DNA from: JTS-RE9 sp964649195
GTDB taxonomy: Bacteria > Planctomycetota > Phycisphaerae > Phycisphaerales > Phycisphaeraceae
DNA: 11,507 nucleotides
Direction of reading: 5' to 3'
Assembly (NCBI GenBank): GCA_964649195.1
Contig: CAZYPK010000164.1
Span: 1 to 11,507, forward strand
How positions within the stretch are numbered: the stretch's first letter is position 1; every line of letters starts with the position of its first letter. A model generated the notes under the pieces. The model was not told where the DNA came from. It made no database searches and saw only the letters and a program-made list of their open reading frames with translations. Shown here in pieces: positions 5,757 through 11,507 of the stretch. A program made the position numbers and the translations under genes.

Positions 5757-7079
5757 TCACGCATCGATGATGTTCTTCAGGACGTTCATCTGGGACGAGG
5801 CTCGTTCCTCGACGTAGCCCATGGCCTTTTTGACTTTGGCTTGGGCGGCAGGGTGGTCCTTGTGGATGCTCATCAGAATCTCGAACATCTTCCGGGCCGG
5901 CGTGGCGTCGAATTCGGGAGCCCATTCTTCCAGGCCGATGTCCTTGAACATCCAGCATTTGGGGGAATGGAACTCGGAGAACGTGTGCATCATCGGCGTG
6001 CCGTTGGCCAGGGCCATGATGGGCGTGTGCGGCTCGTGGCAGATGACGGTATGGGCGCGTGCGTAAAAGGAGCAGGCCTCGTCCACGTTCCAGAACTCGT
6101 CGAAATTGACCACGTGCTTCTTGAGATCATCGGGCAGCGGGTCATAGACGAACTTCCTGTTGTAGATCATCTCCTTCTGGACCTCCGGGGCGATGACGAC
6201 CTTCCAGCCGGTTTCCTTCACCCACATCGCGATGAGGTCCTGATAGACCTTCGCCCGGCGGGTATCGTCGGCGATGTTCTCCGGCGTGGGGTTGAGCGGG
6301 TTGAGTTTCTGCGGGCGCCTGTCATCGACGCCGGGACTGGTGGGTGAGTGGGTGCGGAGCTGGAGGGTGATGAATTTCTTTTCCTCGAGGCCATGCTTTT
6401 TCATGCGGGCCAGCGCCTTCGCATCATCGCGGACATCAATGCCGAAGCAGCCGTCGGGCGCGAATTCGAGCACAGGCGGCTTGACCCCGGCATCCTTAAG
6501 AGTCTTGAGCGTCTTGGAGTCGCGGCAATAGATGAAAGCGGCGCTGTTGAGAAGAGCGATGCGGCCCTCCGCGCCAGGGCCGGTGACCATGTCGGGGAAA
6601 TACGACTGGCCTTGAAGGCCCCAGGGCTTGCCGATCTCGTTGCAGTAAATCATGAAATCGGTGCTCTGCCCCATGCCCGGGCCTCGGAGAAAAAAATCGC
6701 TGCGGCCAATCGCGTTCCGGACGGCTCCATCCTTCTCGGCGAGCGAACCCTTGACGATCTCCAGCTTCGGAAATCGCTTCTTGAGCATCGCGTCCACCTG
6801 CCCGTTGGTGTTGACGGCCCAGAGGATGACTTTCGCCTGCGGAAGATACTGGTCAAGGAATCGCAACGTGCCGGGCGTGTGGCCGACATCGCCGATGTTC
6901 TTGATCGCCCAGGCGCATTGCAGCAGGACGGTCTTTTGCGGCTTGGTGTCTTGTGCGGCGACAGGCAAGGCGGTCGCGCCGAGCGCGAGGCCGGAGGTTT
7001 TGAGAAAACTGCGGCGTGAAATCATTTTCGAAATGGGGTCAAAGGGAAAACGGCAGCGAGTGTGTTGATATTGCGACAT
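5757..7079 (-). CDS. Tat-exported polysaccharide pyruvyl transferase family protein
   Basis: Residues 19-40 form a textbook twin-arginine signal: ISRRSFLK, then a hydrophobic stretch ending in AQD. The remaining 400 residues resemble polysaccharide pyruvyl transferase (PF04230-type) proteins. They begin KTVLLQCAWAIKNIGDVGHTPG, have a GRSDFFLRGPGMG region near 127-139, and end in a donor-fold-like half with ICHEPHTPIMALANGTPMMHTF. The family transfers pyruvate from PEP to sugars; export of this copy makes a classic PEP-dependent reaction uncertain. Two starts are possible. The ATG at 7079 has a good Shine-Dalgarno (GAGGTG, 5-base spacing) and gives an 18-residue extension before the signal. 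The ATG at 7025 gives a compact signal but no ribosome site. I favour 7079. A palindromic element sits 18 bases upstream of the ribosome site's far end. Confidence 0.8.
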   Translation of the reverse strand: MSQYQHTRCRFPFDPISKMISRRSFLKTSGLALGATALPVAAQDTKPQKTVLLQCAWAIKNIGDVGHTPGTLRFLDQYLPQAKVILWAVNTNGQVDAMLKKRFPKLEIVKGSLAEKDGAVRNAIGRSDFFLRGPGMGQSTDFMIYCNEIGKPWGLQGQSYFPDMVTGPGAEGRIALLNSAAFIYCRDSKTLKTLKDAGVKPPVLEFAPDGCFGIDVRDDAKALARMKKHGLEEKKFITLQLRTHSPTSPGVDDRRPQKLNPLNPTPENIADDTRRAKVYQDLIAMWVKETGWKVVIAPEVQKEMIYNRKFVYDPLPDDLKKHVVNFDEFWNVDEACSFYARAHTVICHEPHTPIMALANGTPMMHTFSEFHSPKCWMFKDIGLEEWAPEFDATPARKMFEILMSIHKDHPAAQAKVKKAMGYVEERASSQMNVLKNIIDA

Positions 7080-7084
7080 TTGAG

Positions 7085-7090
7085 CACCTC
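7085..7090 (-). promoter_or_regulatory. Ribosome binding site for the Tat/pyruvyl transferase gene
   Basis: On the minus strand GAGGTG is followed by 5 bases and then ATG at 7079. This supports the longer start over the internal ATG at 7025. It lies just downstream of the inserted palindromic element. Confidence 0.6.
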
Positions 7091-7097
7091 AAAAAAA

Positions 7098-7106
7098 GGT
7101 CCTTCC
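7098..7106. repeat. Target site duplication, left copy
   Basis: GGTCCTTCC is repeated exactly at 7249-7257, immediately outside the terminal inverted repeats of the element at 7107-7248. Confidence 0.75.
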
Positions 7107-7248
7107 TGCTCCGTAGAAAACCCCTCAAGCTCCCCTCAAGCCCGATGCTGAGTCTGCGAAGCATCGGGGTCATCCGCGGTGAACTGCACAATCCATACCC
7201 CGACGCTTCGCAAAGCCTCAGCATCGGGCTTGGGTTTTCTACAGGGCA
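7107..7248. mobile_element. MITE-like palindromic element B (142 bp) with TIRs and 9-bp TSD
   Basis: The termini are TGCTCCGTAGAAAACCC (7107-7123) and the inverse of TGCCCTGTAGAAAACCC (7232-7248), matching at 15 of 17 positions. Exact 9-bp direct repeats (GGTCCTTCC) abut both ends. Inside are two inverted hairpins. In the left one, 7141-7149 pairs perfectly with 7160-7168 around GAGTCTGCGA. In the right one, 7199-7207 pairs with 7220-7228 (one mismatch) around TCGCAAAGCCTC. A CCCCTCAAG word is duplicated at 7121-7129 and 7132-7140. There is no coding capacity, so movement would need a transposase encoded elsewhere. The element sits in the leader of the minus-strand gene starting at 7079. Confidence 0.8.
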
Positions 7249-7257
7249 GGTCCTTCC
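7249..7257. repeat. Target site duplication, right copy
   Basis: This is an exact second copy of GGTCCTTCC, adjoining the right terminal repeat of the element at 7107-7248. The DNA from 7258 to 7367 holds no feature I can support. Confidence 0.75.
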
Positions 7258-7367
7258 GGTTTCTCCGTGGGCCATTTTAGTGTAAATGAGTACGTCAAGA
7301 AGCGTCCTCATGAACGACACCGATCCCTGTCAGCGTATGCCTGGCCTGGAAGAACCGTGGGGGGCAT

Positions 7368-7589
7368 CCAGAGTAAAAGCATATGACTTGGGTTCGGGAT
7401 AAGCCCCGCCCGGAAGGGCGCGGGCCAAGGGTCATCCAATCAACAGCCCCATCTCGAACACGGTGCAAGAGTGCGGTTTCCGTTGAGACCGGAGGTTCGA
7501 TCGAGAGTAAGCCGTGAATCGGATGGCCCCGGCCCGCGCCCTTCCGGGCGGGGCTTCACCTGTTCTGTAGCCATATGCTTTTACCCTGG
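7368..7589. repeat. Large nested palindrome C (REPIN/MITE-like)
   Basis: The outer arms, 7368-7385 and 7572-7589, match at 17 of 18 positions around a shared GTAAAAGCATATG. The inner arms, 7401-7426 and 7531-7556, are a perfect 26-bp inverted repeat. Weaker complementarity runs inward to about 7442. Each inner arm can also fold alone: CGCCC/GGGCG closes a GGAA tetraloop (left arm 7407-7420), with further pairing outside it. A central segment of about 75 bases shows no gene. GGGTCATCC follows the left hairpin here (7429-7437) and in element B (7167-7175). No clean target duplication is seen. The right arm overlaps the first possible ATG of the next reading frame (7575). Confidence 0.75.
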
Positions 7590-7650
7590 GTGGGCACCGC
7601 CACCTTGCGTGCTTTCACAGCGCATATGATGATGGCATCACCTCATTCAC

Positions 7651-7655
7651 GGGAG
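7651..7655 (+). promoter_or_regulatory. Ribosome binding site of the POTRA-repeat gene
   Basis: GGGAG lies 6 bases before the ATG at 7662. It selects that start over the in-frame ATG at 7575, which lies in the arm of a palindrome. It also puts the signal peptide at the protein's N-terminus. Confidence 0.55.
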
Positions 7656-7661
7656 CCGTCC

Positions 7662-10124
7662 ATGCCGACCCGTCTTTGCCGTTCCTGCGATGTGCGATGG
7701 CCGATTCTGTTGTGGATCGCGGTGGCGCTTTGTCTGCCGCTGACCTGGCGCATGGCGGCGATGGCCGCCGCGCCACCGGCGACGGTGGATGATCTTGGCG
7801 ATCCCGCACGGCTCCGGTTCGTCGGCTGCGATCGCGTCCCGGCCGACCATGTGCGCCACGCCATCCGCATGGATTGGCGGCTTCAGCTTGCCTCATCGCC
7901 CAGCGGGCCGCGGGCCGACTACATCGCCCTGCTGGCCGAGCGGCTGACGATCGCCTACCGCGCCAACGGCTTCGCCGAGGCCCGGGTCGCCGTCGCGCCC
8001 GACGCCGAAGGTGATGCCATCGTCATCCGCGTCACCGAGGGGGAGCGGCGGCTGACGGGGCCGCTGAAGGTGGAGGGGGCGGTGGAGGGGATTGATGTCC
8101 AGGCGATCATCAGGCTGGTCGCCGCGCCGCAGGGTCGGGGAACATCGCCGCTGCTGCCGGTGGATGAGGGTGCCGCGTGGATGCTGCCCACCGTTGCTCC
8201 GCAGCTTTCCGGCGAGTCGCTGGAGAGGAACAAGCCGCTGTGGAAGGAAGGCGAGGCGATCCGGTCGGCGAGCGAGGATGGGCTGATCCGGGAACGGGTG
8301 GTTGAGGCGCTGCGTCGCCAGGGTCGGCATCAGCCGCGCTTCACGCTCGAACGGCGGGAGGAGAAGGAGCACATCGCCATGATCGTGAACATCGCCGATG
8401 CGGGCCCGTCATGCGAGATCGAGGCGTGGGAGGTGAAGGGCCTGTCCGCCAACAGCCGCCGGCAGCTTGACGAACTGCTCGGCAATCCGCCCCCTTCGGC
8501 GGCGACGCTTGAAACGCTTGCGGCCATGCGCGAAAAACTTTGGAACAGCGCCAGGTTTCTCAAGCATGATCTCACCCTCCGGCCCGATCCCGACCGCCCC
8601 GGCAAGGCGACGCTGGTGATCGACCTCGTTGAGAATCCCGCGGCGCCGCCGCTTGGCCGGCCGTTGAGCGAGAAGCAGCGGATCGTGCTTCGCTGGGGCC
8701 GGTGGCTCGATGCGCAGATCGGCGCGGGGCGCGAGCTTTCGCTTGCGCACGAAACGGCGGAGCTGAAGGGGAGCGTGATTCTCGCCCCGAAGCGCGGGGT
8801 GGCGGTGTGGATGAAGATCAAGCCGGGCGTTGTGGGTCCCCAGTCGCTGGAAGGCAGCCTCGTGGCCACCGACAGATTGCTGGCGGCGCGCGGGCCTTAT
8901 GGGCGCAGCTACAAGGCACCCAACAACACCGGGCGCGGGATCGTCTCCTATCTCGCCGTGCTGCCCAATCCCGATTTGGGGCCGGACGACCCGATGCCCA
9001 GCCGCATCAGCTTTGGCGCGGTGTTGGAGTTGGATGATCTGGAGACCGGGGCTCCGGTGTCGGAGCTGATCTTCGCCGCGGTTCCCGCCGCGCTGCTTCG
9101 GATTCTGGACCCGGCGACATCCAGGAGCGAACTGACCGATGGCGTGCTTCAGATCAAAGCCGAGAACCACATCATTCGGCTCAAGGCGGAGACCGGCGAG
9201 ATGCTGGAGCTGCGGTTTGACCAGACCTCCGAGCAGACCGAGCCGACGCGGATCGCCTTTGAGGAAGGCGCACTCGAACGCAAGGCCAAGGAGATGGCCG
9301 CATCGGAAGACCTGAACATGTACGAGGCCGGCCGCCCCGTCGGATCGCTGGTGAGTTTCCTGGCCCACGGCTGGTGCGCGACAGGGGGGCTCGATGGCGG
9401 CGCCGCACCCGATGGCGGCGAGCAGGCGTCCGCCCCGCAACGACTGGCCGCCGCCGATGTCCTGGCCAAGCTCCTCTCGGCCAAAACGCTCGAACCGCTC
9501 GACATCGCCTGGCGCCGGCGCGAACTCCCGGAAATCACTTTCCACATTCCTTCGGACAACACCGCCGGCTATCAGGACCTCTTCCTGGCGATCGCCCCGT
9601 TTGCGGATTTCGTCTTCCAACGCGGGTCCTGGCCTTGGACGCTCACCCGCGAAATCTCCTTTCTGCTGGGCGGGCAGGGCGGCGACTTTCAGCGGGAGAT
9701 CACCCGGCTTTACTCCAACGAGGCGATGGGGCCGGTGGGACATCTGATCGTCGCCGAGCTTTTCGCAAAGACGGGCTTCGCCCCGGTCGCGGGGTTGTTC
9801 GCCCGGCAGGGACTGGCCCGGCTCAACGCCAAATCATTCCGCGAGGACTGCCGGTATCTGCTCAAAGACGGCAGCCCGTGGATGACCATGCTCGGCCAGG
9901 TGATGCGCAACTTTCAGGAATTGAAGGAGGCCGAGGTTCGGACGCTGGGGGCGGTGATGACCAGGGAACACGCCGCCGCCCTGCTCACCTTCTGGCGACA
10001 AATGCAGCCGCAGGCGGGCCGCACGGCGGACGAAACGCTCGACGCCGCGCTGGAAACGATCTGGGACTCAACGCTGAAACAACTCATCGGCGAACGCCTG
10101 CGAGGACTGACGGGGGCGGCGTGA
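7662..10124 (+). CDS. Secreted protein with about three POTRA-like repeats, no beta-barrel
   Basis: The product has 820 residues from the ATG at 7662. Residues 12-37 look like a signal peptide or N-terminal anchor (PILLWIAVALCLPLTW, then AMAAA). Three segments have POTRA character. The first, about 50-133, includes RFVGCDRVPADHVRHAI, YRANGFAEARV and IRVTEGERR. The second, about 134-247, includes LKVEGAVEG and VVEALRRQGRHQPRFTL. The third, about 253-325, includes WEVKGLSANSRRQLDELL and LVIDLVENP. POTRA domains are periplasmic chaperone-like modules of BamA, TamA and ShlB proteins. The remaining 490 residues do not look like a 16-strand barrel. The end (about 640-820) is helix-rich and finishes ETIWDSTLKQLIGERL with no terminal aromatic. 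I infer a periplasmic or envelope-associated protein of unknown role. It stands alone and converges with the next gene. Confidence 0.65.
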   Translation: MPTRLCRSCDVRWPILLWIAVALCLPLTWRMAAMAAAPPATVDDLGDPARLRFVGCDRVPADHVRHAIRMDWRLQLASSPSGPRADYIALLAERLTIAYRANGFAEARVAVAPDAEGDAIVIRVTEGERRLTGPLKVEGAVEGIDVQAIIRLVAAPQGRGTSPLLPVDEGAAWMLPTVAPQLSGESLERNKPLWKEGEAIRSASEDGLIRERVVEALRRQGRHQPRFTLERREEKEHIAMIVNIADAGPSCEIEAWEVKGLSANSRRQLDELLGNPPPSAATLETLAAMREKLWNSARFLKHDLTLRPDPDRPGKATLVIDLVENPAAPPLGRPLSEKQRIVLRWGRWLDAQIGAGRELSLAHETAELKGSVILAPKRGVAVWMKIKPGVVGPQSLEGSLVATDRLLAARGPYGRSYKAPNNTGRGIVSYLAVLPNPDLGPDDPMPSRISFGAVLELDDLETGAPVSELIFAAVPAALLRILDPATSRSELTDGVLQIKAENHIIRLKAETGEMLELRFDQTSEQTEPTRIAFEEGALERKAKEMAASEDLNMYEAGRPVGSLVSFLAHGWCATGGLDGGAAPDGGEQASAPQRLAAADVLAKLLSAKTLEPLDIAWRRRELPEITFHIPSDNTAGYQDLFLAIAPFADFVFQRGSWPWTLTREISFLLGGQGGDFQREITRLYSNEAMGPVGHLIVAELFAKTGFAPVAGLFARQGLARLNAKSFREDCRYLLKDGSPWMTMLGQVMRNFQELKEAEVRTLGAVMTREHAAALLTFWRQMQPQAGRTADETLDAALETIWDSTLKQLIGERLRGLTGAA

Positions 10125-10164
10125 GGAAAGGGGAGCAGGGGTCCGACTACTACTCGCTGCTCGC
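10125..10164. other. Convergent gene junction
   Basis: Only 40 bases separate two converging stop codons. GAGCAG (10133-10138) and CTGCTC (10157-10162) could pair with an 18-base loop, but there is no T-run. A shared bidirectional terminator is possible but weakly supported. Confidence 0.3.
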
Positions 10165-11316
10165 TCACGCCCCTTGTTCGCGGTCCGCCGGAATATACGG
10201 AATCAATCCTTTGTGGAATGCGATCTCCTGCACTTCCCGCGGGGCGTGGCGAACGTCCATCATGAATCCGTTGACCGTCAGCATCCAGATCAGCGGATTG
10301 TCATCCAGCCGGCTGGGAAGGCACCAGTTCGGATCGAGCTGGTGAATGCCGAGCAACTTTCGGATGGCTGACGACTTGGCCGCCCCGGTGCTTTCGCCGA
10401 TGCCGAAATGAGCGTCGATGTCGCCCAGTCGCATGGTGGGGGACTGGCTTTTGTCGTGCAGGAAGTTCACCCAGCCGATGGTGCGGACGATGCCGCTTGC
10501 CCAGGCACTGACGCTTCCGCTGACCAGCGGCGACGGGCGCTTCCGCGCCAGCTTCCGAGCCAGGGCGCGGCACAAGTCGGCATACTCTTCGTTGAGATGT
10601 TCGCGGCAGAACCGATCGATCAATTCAATAATATTGGTCAGCGCCTGGGCCGACTTCTCTTTCGAGGCGGATGCGGGAGCGGCTTTGCGCGAGGCTTTTC
10701 CCGGCGGCAAAGTCTCAGGCGCCGGCGCCGGGAGCGATGTGACGATTCCCTGCCGGTCCTTTGCCTCCTTGAAGCAATCGCTCAGGGAACGCTTGATGCC
10801 GGGGCCGAACGAAACATTGTAGCTGGTCATCAACCCGTCATACACGATGCGGTTCTTGAACGGCAGCAACACCGTCTCGACCATGACAGGCAGGTACGGG
10901 CCGACGATTTCCTCCAGCGGCTGCGTGAGCGCCACCACGCCGTAGGCGACGGCGGGGTCCGTGGTCGTGAGAAAGACGGTGTGCCTGGCCAGCTCGCGAA
11001 AGATATGGAACTTGCCGTGAATGAAATGGCGCCAGGAGCGGACAATATCCATCTCATCGTCGGACAGACGGGCAGGATTTTCAGCGGCAAACGAGTCGAT
11101 CAGATCGACGTTCGCAAGAAAGGCGTCGCGGACCTTGAGCCGGATGTCCGGCGGCTGGGCGGCGAAATCCTCCGGCGTGGCCAGCGGCTGGGGCACGACG
11201 CCGAGCCGCTGATTCACATGGAACATCAGCGCCTTGTGGAGTCTGAAAAACAGTTTGACTTCATTGGGTTCGAGCAGCATGGGCCTTGCCAGTTTGATGG
11301 TGTCGCGGCACGCCAT
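10165..11316 (-). CDS. DUF6398-type C-terminal domain protein with a conserved helical N-terminal domain
   Basis: The 383-residue protein has two parts joined by a Pro/Ala/Lys-rich linker (about 195-225). The C-terminal part (226-376) has the wording I associate with DUF6398: ELIDRFCREHLNEEYADLC (231-249), LARKRPSPLVSGSVSAWASG (256-275), GWVNFLHDKSQSPTM, FGIGESTGAAKSSAIR and the VNGFMMDVRHAPREVQE end. The region with repeated small-residue helices and GESTGAAK resembles a helix-turn-helix-like arrangement, but no function is established to my knowledge. The N-terminal part (13-190) is soluble and helical, with no signal peptide or membrane segment. The start is uncertain: ATG at 11316 gives the longest frame, and ATG at 11280 (MLLEPNEVKLF) is equally plausible. 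Neither has a clear Shine-Dalgarno. Confidence 0.65.
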   Translation of the reverse strand: MACRDTIKLARPMLLEPNEVKLFFRLHKALMFHVNQRLGVVPQPLATPEDFAAQPPDIRLKVRDAFLANVDLIDSFAAENPARLSDDEMDIVRSWRHFIHGKFHIFRELARHTVFLTTTDPAVAYGVVALTQPLEEIVGPYLPVMVETVLLPFKNRIVYDGLMTSYNVSFGPGIKRSLSDCFKEAKDRQGIVTSLPAPAPETLPPGKASRKAAPASASKEKSAQALTNIIELIDRFCREHLNEEYADLCRALARKLARKRPSPLVSGSVSAWASGIVRTIGWVNFLHDKSQSPTMRLGDIDAHFGIGESTGAAKSSAIRKLLGIHQLDPNWCLPSRLDDNPLIWMLTVNGFMMDVRHAPREVQEIAFHKGLIPYIPADREQGA

Positions 11317-11457
11317 TGCGGTTGCACTTCATGCCGGTCGCCAGTCTATCTTAATATGGAAGTATTCCGTAACTGCGTTCACAACTGCGGTCACAACCAT
11401 TCGGACAGAGGATATTGCCGCAGAACGCCGCACCCCGGCCTGGTGACCGGTCGCCCC
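11317..11457. promoter_or_regulatory. Divergent spacer with a 12-bp tandem repeat and small palindromes
   Basis: AACTGCGTTCAC (11371-11382) is followed at once by AACTGCGGTCAC (11383-11394). Nearby are a GGAAGTATTCC palindrome (11358-11368) and an imperfect 14-base palindrome centred on ACCGGT just before the next ATG. Such spacing between divergent genes could hold operators. No confident -35/-10 pair is visible on either strand. Confidence 0.3.
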
Positions 11458-11507
11458 ATGAAAAAAGGACAGGCCCAGCAACTGGCGAATTTGTCGCCCG
11501 CCGCTCT
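11458..11507 (+). CDS. Possible start of a gene cut by the window end
   Basis: An ATG opens a frame reading MKKGQAQQLANLSPAA to the last base without a stop. The Lys-Lys start and Gln/Ala-rich helix look gene-like, and it would be divergent from the DUF6398-type gene. Only 16 codons are visible and the upstream GGTGACC is a poor ribosome site, so this is a suggestion only. Confidence 0.3.
   Translation, partial: MKKGQAQQLANLSPAA

Noticed and set aside
5638..5958. N-terminal extension of the remnant gene on the minus strand
   Set aside because: It reads the pyruvyl transferase 3' end in another frame. The family start is MIPPF at 5637.
5667..6347. 226-codon + frame opposite the Tat/pyruvyl transferase gene
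   Set aside because: Antisense shadow. The minus frame has a Tat signal and family motifs.
5169..7589. Repeats as a CRISPR array
   Set aside because: The palindromes are few, not evenly spaced and differ in sequence. No cas gene is present.
7357..7597. Possible target duplication (GGGCA) around palindrome C
   Set aside because: The shared 5 bases are offset from the arm ends and lie in a G-run, so they are not convincing.
7575..7661. 29-codon N-terminal extension of the POTRA gene
   Set aside because: The ATG lies in the arm of a palindrome, has no ribosome site, and would bury the signal peptide.
8409..9743. 444-codon minus-strand open frame opposite the POTRA gene
   Set aside because: Shadow frame in high-GC coding DNA. 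No signal, motif or ribosome site, and the + frame has clear signal-peptide and repeat features.

Overview
The window looks like high-GC chromosomal DNA from a Planctomycetota-type bacterium. This is an inference from gene style. It has a short-form CstA, an RHS/YD-repeat fragment of planctomycete wording, a pseudopilin-like protein ending in the planctomycete DG...HDAYL motif, a Tat-exported polysaccharide pyruvyl transferase-like protein, and a DUF6398-type protein. No rRNA, tRNA or CRISPR array is visible.

Layout: (1) 1-1936, upstream region and an intact cstA (+). (2) 2062-5065, a rearranged accessory block. It holds a 5'-truncated RHS gene with its own C-terminal tip domain, a pseudopilin-like gene coupled to it by an ATGA overlap, a short out-of-order RHS-internal fragment, and a second copy of the last 167 codons of cstA. 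The two cstA 3' ends form a 506-bp direct repeat (offset 3129 bp) around the RHS module. (3) 5066-7250, a minus-strand block: a remnant gene cut off after about 42 codons, a small coiled-coil gene overlapping it, and the Tat/pyruvyl transferase gene. It is bracketed by two related palindromic elements. (4) 7250-7661, non-coding DNA with a third large palindrome. (5) 7662-11316, a long secreted POTRA-repeat protein (+) converging on the DUF6398-type gene (-). (6) 11317-11507, a divergent spacer and possibly the first codons of another + gene.

The strongest unexplained signal is the set of three palindromic intergenic elements. Each is two hairpins in inverted orientation (REPIN/MITE-like). The elements at 5169-5287 and 7107-7248 share nearly the same hairpin loop and a GCT/AGC loop-closing stem, while the outer stem differs in sequence but stays base-paired. 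The 7107-7248 element has 17-bp terminal inverted repeats (15/17) and an exact 9-bp flanking direct repeat, which looks like a recent insertion just upstream of a ribosome binding site.

The second notable signal is the duplicated cstA 3' end. It is a mosaic: 5 synonymous differences in the first 26 bp, 368 identical bases, then 6 differences in the last 105 bp. That pattern suggests gene conversion between an intact gene and what was once a second functional cstA. The genes do not form one pathway. CstA is a nutrient transporter, the RHS block is a probable polymorphic-toxin or surface-protein relic, and the remaining genes are envelope-related or unassigned.
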